Assembly (NCBI GenBank): GCA_945884695.1
Contig: CAMCYO010000003.1
Span: 62,001 to 126,000, forward strand
Direction of reading: 5' to 3'
Origin: Streptomyces griseus
Lineage (GTDB): Bacteria; Actinomycetota; Actinomycetes; Nanopelagicales; Nanopelagicaceae
Length of the DNA: 64,000 bases
The first letter of the stretch is position 1, and the number at the start of each line of letters is the position of its first letter. Below the pieces are notes generated by a model. It had not been told where the DNA came from and searched no databases. It saw only the letters and a list, made by a program, of their open reading frames with translations. This document shows positions 29,711-39,138 of the stretch, one piece after another. A program made the translations under genes and the position numbers.

Positions 29711-30692
29711 TCACAAAAGAACTGGAGTTCGCAATCTTGTGATTACAGTTGTTTTCGCAATTATCGTCATAGTACTTGGTGCGATTCTTGATCCTTATAA
29801 CCAAGGTCAACTTGCAGTTGTTTCGATGCTATTTATTGGAGTTCTTTCTGTAACTTTATTAACAGGAACATCAGGTCAAATTTCACTTGGCCAAGGTGCT
29901 CTCATGGCGGTAGGCGGGTATGCAAGTGCGCTAACTATTCTAAACCTTGGACTTTCAATGTGGTTTGCACTTGTCATGGCAATAATTGTTAGCGCACTTG
30001 CCGGACTACTCCTTGGATTTGCAGCTGCGCGATTAACTGGTCCATACCTTGCCGGAACAACTCTTGTATTGGCCCTCGCCTTGCCCTCACTTGCTATCCG
30101 TTTTGAGTCTGTTCTTGGTGGAGATGTAGGACTTAGCGTTGATTTCGGAAACCCACCTTCGTGGCTCATTTCCGCAGTCGGTGAAATTGGTTATGAACAA
30201 TGGCAACTATATGCAACAGTTCCGCTCACGTGCCTAGCTCTTCTTGCAACTGCAAATATTTTGTCTTCACGAACTGGTCGCATGTGGCGAGCTATTCGAG
30301 ATCACGAGAGCGCTGCTTCATTGATGGGAATAAATGTTTCCAATAATAAAATATTTACATTTGTCATAAGTTCTAGTTTTGCAGGTTTATCTGGTGCGTT
30401 ATACGGATTGCGCGGAATTGTCGGACCAAGTGTTTACCCCATTTCACTTTCCCTATTGTTGTTAACGGGTGCAATATTGGGGGGACTGCGTAGCATTGCT
30501 GGAGCCCTCATTGGTAGCGCGCTCGTTGTTTTCTTACCTGATCTCATCGAGTGGGCTACGAGGCCGTTGGCGCTATCTGAGCAGATAGGCAATTACTTAC
30601 CTGGTTTAATCGGGGGCGTATTACTCCTCTTAACTGTGATCCTTAATCCGGGTGGGATAGCACATGCTCTCCATCGTCACAAAACTAAGTAA
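29703..30692 (+). CDS. livM: Branched-chain amino-acid-type ABC transporter permease (LivM-like)
   Basis: 329 residues, eight to ten membrane segments. LLTGTSGQISLGQGALMAVGGYASAL and RAIRDHESAASLMGINVSNNKIFTFVISSSFAGLSGALYG are LivM signatures. The start is the GTG at 29703 with AAGAAGG about 4 nt before it; the longer frame back to 29673 would begin inside livH with no homology. The mRNA then has a 240-nt gap before the binding protein gene. Confidence 0.93.
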   Translation: MSNHKRTGVRNLVITVVFAIIVIVLGAILDPYNQGQLAVVSMLFIGVLSVTLLTGTSGQISLGQGALMAVGGYASALTILNLGLSMWFALVMAIIVSALAGLLLGFAAARLTGPYLAGTTLVLALALPSLAIRFESVLGGDVGLSVDFGNPPSWLISAVGEIGYEQWQLYATVPLTCLALLATANILSSRTGRMWRAIRDHESAASLMGINVSNNKIFTFVISSSFAGLSGALYGLRGIVGPSVYPISLSLLLLTGAILGGLRSIAGALIGSALVVFLPDLIEWATRPLALSEQIGNYLPGLIGGVLLLLTVILNPGGIAHALHRHKTK

Positions 30693-30704
30693 GACTTTTA
30701 TTCT

Positions 30705-30875
30705 CGGCTGGAATCGTTAGCCGTCGGCTAGACCCCCTTTTCAGCTCACTTTCACCAGAGAGAACCCATAAATAATGAGGTGGTGCCTCTTCTACAACGC
30801 TTTTGTCACCATTTCATCGTTCCTTTCCCGTACACCCTCTGCTAACTTTCCATTTACGTGGGTCGCCTCCGACCC
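30705..30875 (+). promoter_or_regulatory. Palindrome-rich gap before the binding-protein gene
   Basis: The 240-nt livM-livK gap holds a hairpin CGGCT (30705-30709)/AGCCG (30719-30723), an overlapping odd palindrome TAGCCGTCGGCTA (30718-30730) and a 6-bp hairpin GGGTCG (30860-30865)/CGACCC (30870-30875) with a 4-nt loop. No good promoter or known riboswitch was recognised. Such a gap could hold a separate promoter or a processing site that raises binding-protein expression. Confidence 0.35.
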
Positions 30876-30932
30876 AGCTATCGCCAGCCTTTGAGGCATG
30901 GCGCTATCTCGTTCAAGGAAAGAGTGAATGTA

Positions 30933-32279
30933 GTGAAATTTCATCCATCTCTGAGCAAGCCAGGGTTCCTGACCCTTGTTGCGGGTTTGGCAGTAGGAGC
31001 GCTTGCGCTTTCATCACTGCCAGCTAACGCAGCAAGTGATCCAGGTGTTACCGACACAGAAATTGTTCTGGGAATGCAGTTGCCACAAAGTGGTCCAGCT
31101 AGCCCAGGTTATAACAAAGTGGATGACGCAATGCGCGCCTACTTTGATTACGTCAACTCCAAAGGTGGAGTCAATGGTCGCATGATTCGTCTTGAAGTTG
31201 AAGATGATACTTACAAAGCCGGCCTTACCGTTTCAACCGCTTCTAAATTAATCAACCAAAAAAAGGTATTTGCCTTTGTTGGAAGCATCGGAACTCAGAC
31301 ACATATCTCAGTTATCAAAGATATTAATCGTCGTGGAATTCCTGACATTTTCGTGAACAGCGGATACAGCGGGTTTTATACCGACCCAAAGAAGTATCCA
31401 AATTCATTCGGTGGCCTCGGAACATATGTTGTCGAAGCAAAAATTCTTGGAAAGTACCTCAAGGAAACTTACGGCGACAAGAAAATTGGAATTCTCTATC
31501 AAACCGATGACTTCGGCCGAAATGCCGTTGCAGGATTTGCAAACGCAGGTTTGAAATTCACTCCTAAAGAAACCGCTGCAACATTCATTGCAGGAACTCA
31601 AGGTTCTCTAGGGCTTGTTAGCCAAATGTCACAACTGAAAGCTAATGGTGTTGAAGTTGTCATTATTGCCGCCGTCTCCTCGGCAAGTGCCGTCGCGATC
31701 AGTACAGCTGCGAAAATTGGTTATGCCCCTAAGAAGTGGGCAATTATTAGCGTAGGGGCCGATGCAACAACAATCCAAGGTCTTCTTTATGCTGGTGGAG
31801 TCCCATTCGCAACGAGCGCTGCAATGTTGACTGGTGCTATTTCAGCATCGCATGCTCCAGCTGCTGGAGATTCTTCCGATGAATTTGTCACTGCATTCAA
31901 AAAAATCAATGATGATTTCAACAAGGGCCCTTCAAAGGCTTGGGATAATAACGTTTTGCAAGGTATGAACACTGCTTACCTCACAACGCAAGCACTCTTT
32001 GGAGTGGGAAAGAATCTCACTCGTAAGGCTTTGGTTTCTTACCTTGAAACTAAGGGATCTTCAATGAGCAGTGCAGCTCTTGTGCCACTGGGATATTCCA
32101 AGACAACGCATGAGGCTTACACAGGATTCTGGGTTGGCGCATACGACGCATCTACTGTCTTGAAGCCAGTAGGTACGGATCGCGTCGTTTACACCACAGA
32201 TTCAGGAACAGGTCCAGTAACAGTTTCTACTTACAAGCGTCCAGCAATGCCTGTGGATGCACTACCGAAGGGTGCCTAA
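30933..32279 (+). CDS. livK: Liv-type ABC transporter substrate-binding protein (secreted)
   Basis: 448 residues from the GTG at 30933, chosen because AAGGAAAG (30915-30922) lies 10 nt before it and because it gives a normal signal peptide (about 1-34, ending LPANAA). A GTG at 30924 is possible; the longer frame back to 30858 is not. The mature part is a type I periplasmic-binding fold (Peripla_BP_6): TDTEIVLGMQLPQSGPASPG, VEDDTYKAGLTVSTASKLINQKKVFAFVGSIGT, KKIGILYQTDDFGRNAVAGF. There is no lipobox cysteine after the signal peptide, so membrane attachment is unclear. Likely ligand: hydrophobic amino acid or a related small amide. Confidence 0.9.
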   Translation: MKFHPSLSKPGFLTLVAGLAVGALALSSLPANAASDPGVTDTEIVLGMQLPQSGPASPGYNKVDDAMRAYFDYVNSKGGVNGRMIRLEVEDDTYKAGLTVSTASKLINQKKVFAFVGSIGTQTHISVIKDINRRGIPDIFVNSGYSGFYTDPKKYPNSFGGLGTYVVEAKILGKYLKETYGDKKIGILYQTDDFGRNAVAGFANAGLKFTPKETAATFIAGTQGSLGLVSQMSQLKANGVEVVIIAAVSSASAVAISTAAKIGYAPKKWAIISVGADATTIQGLLYAGGVPFATSAAMLTGAISASHAPAAGDSSDEFVTAFKKINDDFNKGPSKAWDNNVLQGMNTAYLTTQALFGVGKNLTRKALVSYLETKGSSMSSAALVPLGYSKTTHEAYTGFWVGAYDASTVLKPVGTDRVVYTTDSGTGPVTVSTYKRPAMPVDALPKGA

Positions 32280-32280
32280 C

Positions 32281-33909
32281 GTGAAGTCATTATCAATGCG
32301 TAAGGTCGTAGCGATGGTTGGCGCAACTGCGCTCATTGTCAGCGGAACGATTTTGGCGATTCCAAGTGCAAGTGCAGCGCCAGTATGCGGAACCAAAGCA
32401 GGTATTGAAACCTGCGGTGGTCTCCTCAGTAATGGCGCAGCCTATGCAATTAAAATCCCTTCGAACTTCAAAGGAACAGTCTTTTACTGGAACCACGGAT
32501 TCCGTCCCTCATATCCATATCCTGGTTACACACCACCGAAGGGTGTTGAAGAAATAACCCTCGGCAATCAAACTACCAACAGTGACTCCACAAAAGAGAT
32601 GCTCAACCTCGGTTATGGAGTTGCTACATACGATAGATCCACTGGTGGTCTTCATGGTTGGAACACAGCCGAAGGTGTTGCAATGCTCAAAGAGCTCGTT
32701 GATACAACTAAAGCGAAATATCCAAATGCCACTAAGTCAGTTATCTGGGGCTCTTCAGGTGGTGCGCCAGTTGTCAATATGTTCGCCGAGAAGTATCCAG
32801 AGTTAACGAATGCAGTTGGTTTAGCAACACCTGTTGCAACCAATATTGGTCGTCAATTGCAATCTGGTTGCGACCTCTTTTTCATCATGAGCGTTTTCTT
32901 TGATCCAACAATTAAAGGATGCGATGCACTTGGTGGCAAAGGCGTAGCTGGACACATGGCTGCTTTGGGCGAACTTGCCAAAGTTGGCGCGCTCTTAACT
33001 GCTTGGTCAAAGAACTTAGGTGCGCCAGGACTTGAATACCCTGCAGCGCTCAAGGGAGGCGGAATTCCACAACGTTCTGCTCTGTTGTTGATGGGTCTTC
33101 TTGCTGGCATGCCAACCAAGAGTCAACATATGGATGGAATCACAACTTCAGCTTTGGTTCCAGAACAGAGTATTAACGCAACAGTAGCAATTCTAGAAAA
33201 CACTCTTGATGCTGCAGCCACCGGAATTCTTGCCGGTCAAGCCGTATCAGAAGTTGTCGGTGGAAAGTTCTACGACAATACAAAAACTGACTACACCTCT
33301 TTGCTTGATGAAGCAGATTCAGGTCGCTACAACTTAGGACTATCTGGTGATGAAGCAATTGGTGCAATGTTGTTGATGCTCAAGATGGCACCACGCATTA
33401 CCGGTGAAGCTACAGCAATGGCTGGCATAAAAGCTCTTGATAAAGTCAACTACACATCCACCAAACCAACAATCTTGCTTCATAACGAAGCGGATCGCTT
33501 GGTATGGCCAGGACAATCTGTTGCCTATGTAGATGCAAAGCGTGCAGTATTTGATGCTAACCAAAGCAAGTACGAAGATGCTTTGGCAAGTGCTAAAACT
33601 GGTGCTCAACTTCTAGCTGCAATGAAAATGAAGCCAAAATGGAACACATTGGCACTGTATGCAATGACACCTGAGACATATACCAAGTACACAGATGCTG
33701 GTCTCCCAGTTCTTACAGGACTTGGAGCCAATTCTGGAGTAGGCCACCAAGCCTTCTCCGCTGCGCAAACAATGGCTTTCGCCAAATTGCTCTACTACGC
33801 AGCAAACTCTGGCAATATTCCAAGTGATGCATTAATCGGTAAGAACATTGCCGAAGGTGTGGGCTTAAACCCAGATTTGGATTTCCGTCCAACTGAGTTG
33901 AAGTACTAA
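32281..33909 (+). CDS. Secreted alpha/beta hydrolase of unknown substrate
   Basis: 542 residues. The GTG at 32281, one base after the livK stop, has GAAGGG upstream and starts a Sec signal peptide (about 1-33, ending SASA). The mature protein has an alpha/beta-hydrolase triad: nucleophile S159 in GSSGG (157-161), probable Asp D405 in HNEADRLVWPG, probable His H489 in GVGHQAF, and an oxyanion-loop-like WNHGF at 70-74. About 200 mostly helical residues sit between the nucleophile and the acid, which suggests a large lid. Cys36 and Cys45 may form a disulfide. Its place behind the binding protein suggests it releases the transported ligand outside the cell; that is inference. Esterase, amidase or peptidase activity cannot be told apart. 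Confidence 0.8.
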   Translation: MKSLSMRKVVAMVGATALIVSGTILAIPSASAAPVCGTKAGIETCGGLLSNGAAYAIKIPSNFKGTVFYWNHGFRPSYPYPGYTPPKGVEEITLGNQTTNSDSTKEMLNLGYGVATYDRSTGGLHGWNTAEGVAMLKELVDTTKAKYPNATKSVIWGSSGGAPVVNMFAEKYPELTNAVGLATPVATNIGRQLQSGCDLFFIMSVFFDPTIKGCDALGGKGVAGHMAALGELAKVGALLTAWSKNLGAPGLEYPAALKGGGIPQRSALLLMGLLAGMPTKSQHMDGITTSALVPEQSINATVAILENTLDAAATGILAGQAVSEVVGGKFYDNTKTDYTSLLDEADSGRYNLGLSGDEAIGAMLLMLKMAPRITGEATAMAGIKALDKVNYTSTKPTILLHNEADRLVWPGQSVAYVDAKRAVFDANQSKYEDALASAKTGAQLLAAMKMKPKWNTLALYAMTPETYTKYTDAGLPVLTGLGANSGVGHQAFSAAQTMAFAKLLYYAANSGNIPSDALIGKNIAEGVGLNPDLDFRPTELKY

Positions 33910-33936
33910 CTACCTATAAATAAAGCTCAACTAATC

Positions 33937-33972
33937 AATTGGGGCTCGCACCTTCGGGTGTGGGCCCCAATT
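33937..33972 (+). terminator. 16-bp hairpin with UUCG tetraloop after the hydrolase gene
   Basis: The arm at 33937-33952 (AATTGGGGCTCGCACC) pairs with 33957-33972 (GGTGTGGGCCCCAATT) with two G-U pairs around a TTCG tetraloop, the very stable C(UUCG)G type. The following bases ACTTTGCC form only a weak U-tract. It probably ends or protects the transporter-hydrolase mRNA. Confidence 0.7.
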
Positions 33973-33982
33973 ACTTTGCCTG

Positions 33983-33998
33983 TAATCTCACCACTGTG
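33983..33998 (+). promoter_or_regulatory. Leaderless promoter -10 for tsaE
   Basis: TAATCT (33983-33988) lies 7 nt before the GTG at 33996, and 10 nt after the hairpin. No ribosome-binding site precedes the GTG. It would drive tsaE-tsaB-rimI-tsaD. Confidence 0.5.
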
Positions 33999-34433
33999 AA
34001 AATCACAACTCCAGATGCGATGTTCCAACTTGGCGCCACCATCGGGGCCAAACTCGTTGCGGGAGATCTTCTTTTAATTAATGGGCCACTTGGCGCCGGA
34101 AAAACCTTACTCACACAAGGCATTGGTTCAGCACTTGGAATTGCAGGTATTACTTCGCCTACTTTTGTCATTTCAAGAGTTCATGAAGGCGAAATCCCAT
34201 TGATTCATGTTGATGCATATCGCCTGTTGGATTCATCAAATTCTAATTACTTACTAGATGATCTAGATCTGGACACACAACGCGAAAGTGCAGTAACAGT
34301 TATTGAATGGGGAGGAAGTGAATCCTCGAGACTTTCTGATGAAAGGCTTGAAATCACTCTTGAGATAAGTGGAGATGAACGCGTTGTCAGCGCAACCGGA
34401 ATTGGTACTCGATGGAAGGGATTTACCTTATGA
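33996..34433 (+). CDS. tsaE: tRNA t6A synthesis ATPase TsaE
   Basis: 145 residues from the GTG at 33996. The frame is open back to 33939, but that part covers the hairpin and the -10 and lacks homology. Walker A is GPLGAGKTLLTQG, followed by the TsaE motif TSPTFVISRVHEG and HVDAYRL. TsaE hydrolyses ATP to recycle the TsaB-TsaD complex that adds threonylcarbamoyl to A37. It overlaps tsaB by 4 nt (ATGA). Confidence 0.95.
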   Translation: MKITTPDAMFQLGATIGAKLVAGDLLLINGPLGAGKTLLTQGIGSALGIAGITSPTFVISRVHEGEIPLIHVDAYRLLDSSNSNYLLDDLDLDTQRESAVTVIEWGGSESSRLSDERLEITLEISGDERVVSATGIGTRWKGFTL

Positions 34434-35053
34434 GTATTTCCTTAGCAATCGATACGGCAACTTCTCGCACTGGCGTTGCAATTATTAATGGCCAAGAAAT
34501 CATCTGGCAAGGAAGCCATGATGGCGCAACGGCCCATGGCGGAGCGCTATCCACTTTAGTGAGCCAAGCACTCAGTGATCATCCAAAGATTGATCAAGTG
34601 ATTGTTGGTATGGGTCCTGGTCCATTTACAGGATTGCGCGTGGGTATTTCATTTGCACGGTCCTTTGCACTTGCCAGACAAATTAGCATTATTGGAATTT
34701 GCTCATTAGATGCTATTGCTCCACTTGTTATCCAAGGCAATACTCTGATTAAAGATGGAGAAGATTTTATAGTTGCTACTGATGCACGACGAAAAGAAAT
34801 GTATTGGGCGAAGTATTCGAAAGGGATTCGAGTGGGTGAGCCAGGAGTAAATCTACCTGCCGTGATTGCCAACCTTGGACTTCCTATTTTTGGTGAAGGT
34901 GCAATTAAGTACGGTTTATCAAAGAATACAGATACGCAATACCCAAACTTGTTATCACTGGTTGCACTCTCACAAAATCCACGTGCGCATGTAAGTGAAC
35001 CCATGTATTTACGACGCCCCGATGCTCAACCCACAAGTGAGCGCACCCCGTGA
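34430..35053 (+). CDS. tsaB: tRNA t6A synthesis protein TsaB
   Basis: 207 residues from the ATG at 34430 (ATGA overlap with tsaE), giving the standard start MSISLAIDTATSRTGVAII. HGGALSTLVSQAL and VGMGPGPFTGLRVGISFARSFAL are the ASKHA-fold TsaB signatures. It is the inactive partner that holds TsaD. It overlaps rimI by 4 nt (GTGA). Confidence 0.95.
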   Translation: MSISLAIDTATSRTGVAIINGQEIIWQGSHDGATAHGGALSTLVSQALSDHPKIDQVIVGMGPGPFTGLRVGISFARSFALARQISIIGICSLDAIAPLVIQGNTLIKDGEDFIVATDARRKEMYWAKYSKGIRVGEPGVNLPAVIANLGLPIFGEGAIKYGLSKNTDTQYPNLLSLVALSQNPRAHVSEPMYLRRPDAQPTSERTP

Positions 35054-35505
35054 TTACTTATCGCCTCATGCAGGCAATCGATCTGCCCGTTGTTACAAGT
35101 ATGGAGAAAGCTATTTATCCCAAGGATGCATGGTCGAGTGCGCAATTTAAAGAAGAGCTAGCGGGAGTTCCAAAGAATCGTTTATACGTAGTGGCGCTCA
35201 ATAATGAGAGTGAAATAGTGGGCTACGCCGGCGTATTTTCACCAGCACAAGGAATAGATGCCGATATTCACACATTGACAGTGGCACCAGAGCAAAGGCG
35301 CAAAGGAATTGGCCGTGCGATGTTGGAGCAATTAATCACCTGGGCTAGACAGCGAGAAGCCCCAGCAATATTTCTAGAAGTGCGCGAAGGCAACGACGAA
35401 GCCTCACCGTTGTATGAATCTGCAGGATTTGAAGCTATTTCTCGCCGCGATGATTATTACGCCTCTGGTGTGCATGCAGTTGTTATGAAAAAGGATTTGT
35501 TATGA
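35050..35505 (+). CDS. rimI: Ribosomal protein S18 alanine N-acetyltransferase-type GNAT
   Basis: 151 residues, GNAT fold: [23 protein letters not shown], the acetyl-CoA loop [16 protein letters not shown] and the C-terminal [17 protein letters not shown], characteristic of RimI. RimI acetylates the N-terminus of S18 in enterobacteria and has wider N-acetyl activity in mycobacteria. It is locked in the tsa operon by 4-nt overlaps on both sides. Confidence 0.92.
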   Translation: MITYRLMQAIDLPVVTSMEKAIYPKDAWSSAQFKEELAGVPKNRLYVVALNNESEIVGYAGVFSPAQGIDADIHTLTVAPEQRRKGIGRAMLEQLITWARQREAPAIFLEVREGNDEASPLYESAGFEAISRRDDYYASGVHAVVMKKDLL

Positions 35506-36539
35506 GCCATGAACCTTTAGTTTTAGGCATCGAAACATCCTGTGATGAAACTGCCATTGGCATTGTTCGTGGGCGCACACTACTTGCCAATGTTATTTCA
35601 TCCAGTGTTGAAGAACATGCTCGATTTGGGGGAGTAGTACCCGAAATTGCTTCGCGCGCGCATCTTGAAGCAATGGATTCGATCCTGCATCAAGGGCTGA
35701 GTGAGGCAAAGATTTCACTTAAAGATATTGATGCAGTTGCTGTCACGGCCGGACCAGGCTTAGTTGGCGCACTCCTCGTAGGAGTTGCATCGGCAAGTGG
35801 ATTAGCTCTAGGACTTGGTAAACCTATCTATGGCGTTAATCATCTTGCCGCGCACGTCTCGGTAGATTTATTGGCGCACACGCAAGAGGTGAAACCAACA
35901 ATTGCGCTGCTTGTCAGTGGCGGACATTCATCCCTACTTCAAGTTGATGACATCACTTCATCCGTCACAAAATTAGGCGAAAGCATGGACGATGCAGCAG
36001 GTGAGGCGTTCGATAAAATTGCACGAGTGATGGGACTTGGATTCCCTGGTGGCCCTGCAATTGATCGGGATGCTCGAAGTGGAAATAAAACTGCAATTGA
36101 TTTTCCTCGGGGATTAACGCAGAGCAGTGATTGGGAAACGCGTCCTTTTGATTTTTCATTCTCTGGTTTAAAGACAGCGGTCGCTCGATACTTAGAAGCA
36201 ACACCAAACTATGCACGGGCCGATGTCTCGGCCTCTTTCCAAGAAGCAATTGTTGATGTCTTAATGCAGAAAGCGATTAGAGCATGTGCCAGCACGGGTA
36301 TTGATTCATTAGTAATAGCTGGCGGAGTTGCGGCAAATTCCAGGTTGCGCACCCTTGCCCAAGAACGCTGTGATAAGTTGAAGATCTCGTTACGGATCCC
36401 AGAGCCAGCCTTGTGTACCGATAATGGAGCGATGGTTGCTTGCTTGGGCTCACTCATGGTCAGCGCGGGGCGCTCGCCCAGCCAGGTCGGTATTGAGGCC
36501 CAATCCAGTATGAGCGTGACGAGGGTGAGCCTGGCCTAA
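35502..36539 (+). CDS. tsaD: tRNA N6-adenosine threonylcarbamoyltransferase TsaD
   Basis: 345 residues. TsaD transfers threonylcarbamoyl to A37 of ANN-decoding tRNAs. [15 protein letters not shown], the metal-binding [12 protein letters not shown] (HxxxH), [32 protein letters not shown] and [10 protein letters not shown] are all present. The ATG overlaps rimI by 4 nt. It ends the operon just before the groES promoter. Confidence 0.97.
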   Translation: MSHEPLVLGIETSCDETAIGIVRGRTLLANVISSSVEEHARFGGVVPEIASRAHLEAMDSILHQGLSEAKISLKDIDAVAVTAGPGLVGALLVGVASASGLALGLGKPIYGVNHLAAHVSVDLLAHTQEVKPTIALLVSGGHSSLLQVDDITSSVTKLGESMDDAAGEAFDKIARVMGLGFPGGPAIDRDARSGNKTAIDFPRGLTQSSDWETRPFDFSFSGLKTAVARYLEATPNYARADVSASFQEAIVDVLMQKAIRACASTGIDSLVIAGGVAANSRLRTLAQERCDKLKISLRIPEPALCTDNGAMVACLGSLMVSAGRSPSQVGIEAQSSMSVTRVSLA

Positions 36540-36546
36540 CTTCAAA

Positions 36547-36575
36547 TTGACCGTAGCCAGCCCTCCTCCTAGGCT
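36547..36575 (+). promoter_or_regulatory. groESL promoter
   Basis: TTGACC (36547-36552) and TAGGCT (36570-36575), 17-nt spacer, directly before the CIRCE element, which covers the expected transcription start. Confidence 0.8.
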
Positions 36576-36580
36576 TGGCG

Positions 36581-36607
36581 TTAGCACTCAAGGCCCGAGT
36601 CTGCTAA
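36581..36607 (+). promoter_or_regulatory. CIRCE operator (HrcA binding site) of groESL
   Basis: Left arm TTAGCACTC is perfect; after a 9-nt spacer the right arm GTCTGCTAA matches GAGTGCTAA in 7 of 9 positions. Total length 27 nt, as in the canonical CIRCE. Another TTAGCAC half-site lies 3' of it at about 36615-36621. This implies heat-shock control by HrcA. Confidence 0.88.
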
Positions 36608-36670
36608 TTCTTTATTAGCACCGACCCTGAGGAAGACCTAAGCGTTCGTTAACTACAAAGGAGTCAACAC

Positions 36671-36967
36671 ATGGCCGTAGCCATTAAGCCACTAGAAGAT
36701 CGCATCGTTGTTAAAGCAAACGAGGCTGAAACAACAACTGCATCTGGTCTTGTAATCCCAGATACTGCAAAAGAAAAGCCACAAGAAGGCACTGTCATTG
36801 CAGTAGGCCCAGGTCGCTTCGACGATGGAGTTCGCGTTCCTATGGACGTCAAAGTTGGCGATGTTGTTCTTTACAGCAAGTACGGCGGAACTGAAGTGAA
36901 GTACAACAACGAAGAGTACTTAGTCCTATCAGCTCGCGACATTCTCGCTGTGATTGAGAAGAAGTAA
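36671..36967 (+). CDS. groES: Co-chaperonin GroES
   Basis: 98 residues, the usual length. [38 protein letters not shown], the mobile loop, and [34 protein letters not shown] are typical. GroES caps the GroEL cage. AAAGGAG at 36657-36663 is the ribosome-binding site. groEL starts immediately after the stop. Confidence 0.98.
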   Translation: MAVAIKPLEDRIVVKANEAETTTASGLVIPDTAKEKPQEGTVIAVGPGRFDDGVRVPMDVKVGDVVLYSKYGGTEVKYNNEEYLVLSARDILAVIEKK

Positions 36968-38602
<1,635 letters not shown>

Positions 38603-38623
38603 GTCTTAATAAGTATTAATGAG

Positions 38624-38658
38624 AAAGAGCCTCACTCGTCCGAGTGGGGCTCTTTTTA
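38624..38658 (+). terminator. Rho-independent terminator of groESL
   Basis: AAAGAGCCTCACTC (38624-38637) pairs with GAGTGGGGCTCTTT (38642-38655) with one G-U pair around GTCC, merging into a T-rich tail (CTCTTTTTATT). The A-rich left side makes it usable in reverse for whiD too. Confidence 0.9.
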
Positions 38659-38706
38659 TTGAACAACTCTTAACGTGAAACTAGTAGCCAAAATTCCGTG
38701 GAGTGG

Positions 38707-39009
38707 TTAGGAGGCTTCAGAAATACTTGCTGAGATCTTTCTATCAAGAATCATGGTTCGGTCATCTTCACTTAGACCGCCCCATATTCCGTAGGGCTCT
38801 TGAATACTTAGCGCTTGATCGCGACATTGTTGAATCACCGGACATGTTGCGCAGACAGCCTTGGCGGCGTTCTCACGATTGCGACGACGAGGTCCGCGCT
38901 CGCCTTCAGGATGGAAAAACATCTCGCTAGGAAGGTCCTGGCAGGCACCTTCAAATTGCCATTCCCATAGCTCAGCAAGAGGCTTGGGAAGTCTTGATAT
39001 CTCAGTCAT
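38707..39009 (-). CDS. whiD: WhiB-family iron-sulfur regulator, WhiD/WhiB3 type
   Basis: 100 residues. The reverse frame is open much further (to 39273), but the start is the ATG at 39009-39007: AAAGGAG precedes it, and the protein then begins MTEISRLPKPLAELWEWQFEGAC, matching WhiD of Streptomyces and WhiB3 of mycobacteria. Cluster ligands C23, C53, C56 and C62, the turn EPYGIWGGLSEDDR, and FFHPEGERGPRRR are present. Wbl proteins bind a [4Fe-4S] cluster and sigma factor region 4; WhiD/WhiB3 are tied to sporulation, redox and NO response. It is divergent from the MerR-like gene and convergent with groEL, as in the groEL-whiB3 neighbourhood of mycobacteria. Confidence 0.95.
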   Translation of the reverse strand: MTEISRLPKPLAELWEWQFEGACQDLPSEMFFHPEGERGPRRRNRENAAKAVCATCPVIQQCRDQALSIQEPYGIWGGLSEDDRTMILDRKISASISEAS

Positions 39010-39138
39010 GCCAACTCCTTTTAGTAGTGGCTCAACCATACAACCGCGCCGTAAGTTGTTCAAGCCTAGGCGCGCCATATCTTCTTCATTTAAGCGTTTC
39101 GAGTGGTGAGTTTGGACATAGAAGGCAAAGATTGAGGC

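Noticed and set aside
30858-30932. Extended N-terminus of the Liv binding protein
   Set aside because: It covers a hairpin and puts the signal peptide 25 residues inside; the GTG at 30933 gives a normal signal peptide and ribosome-binding site.
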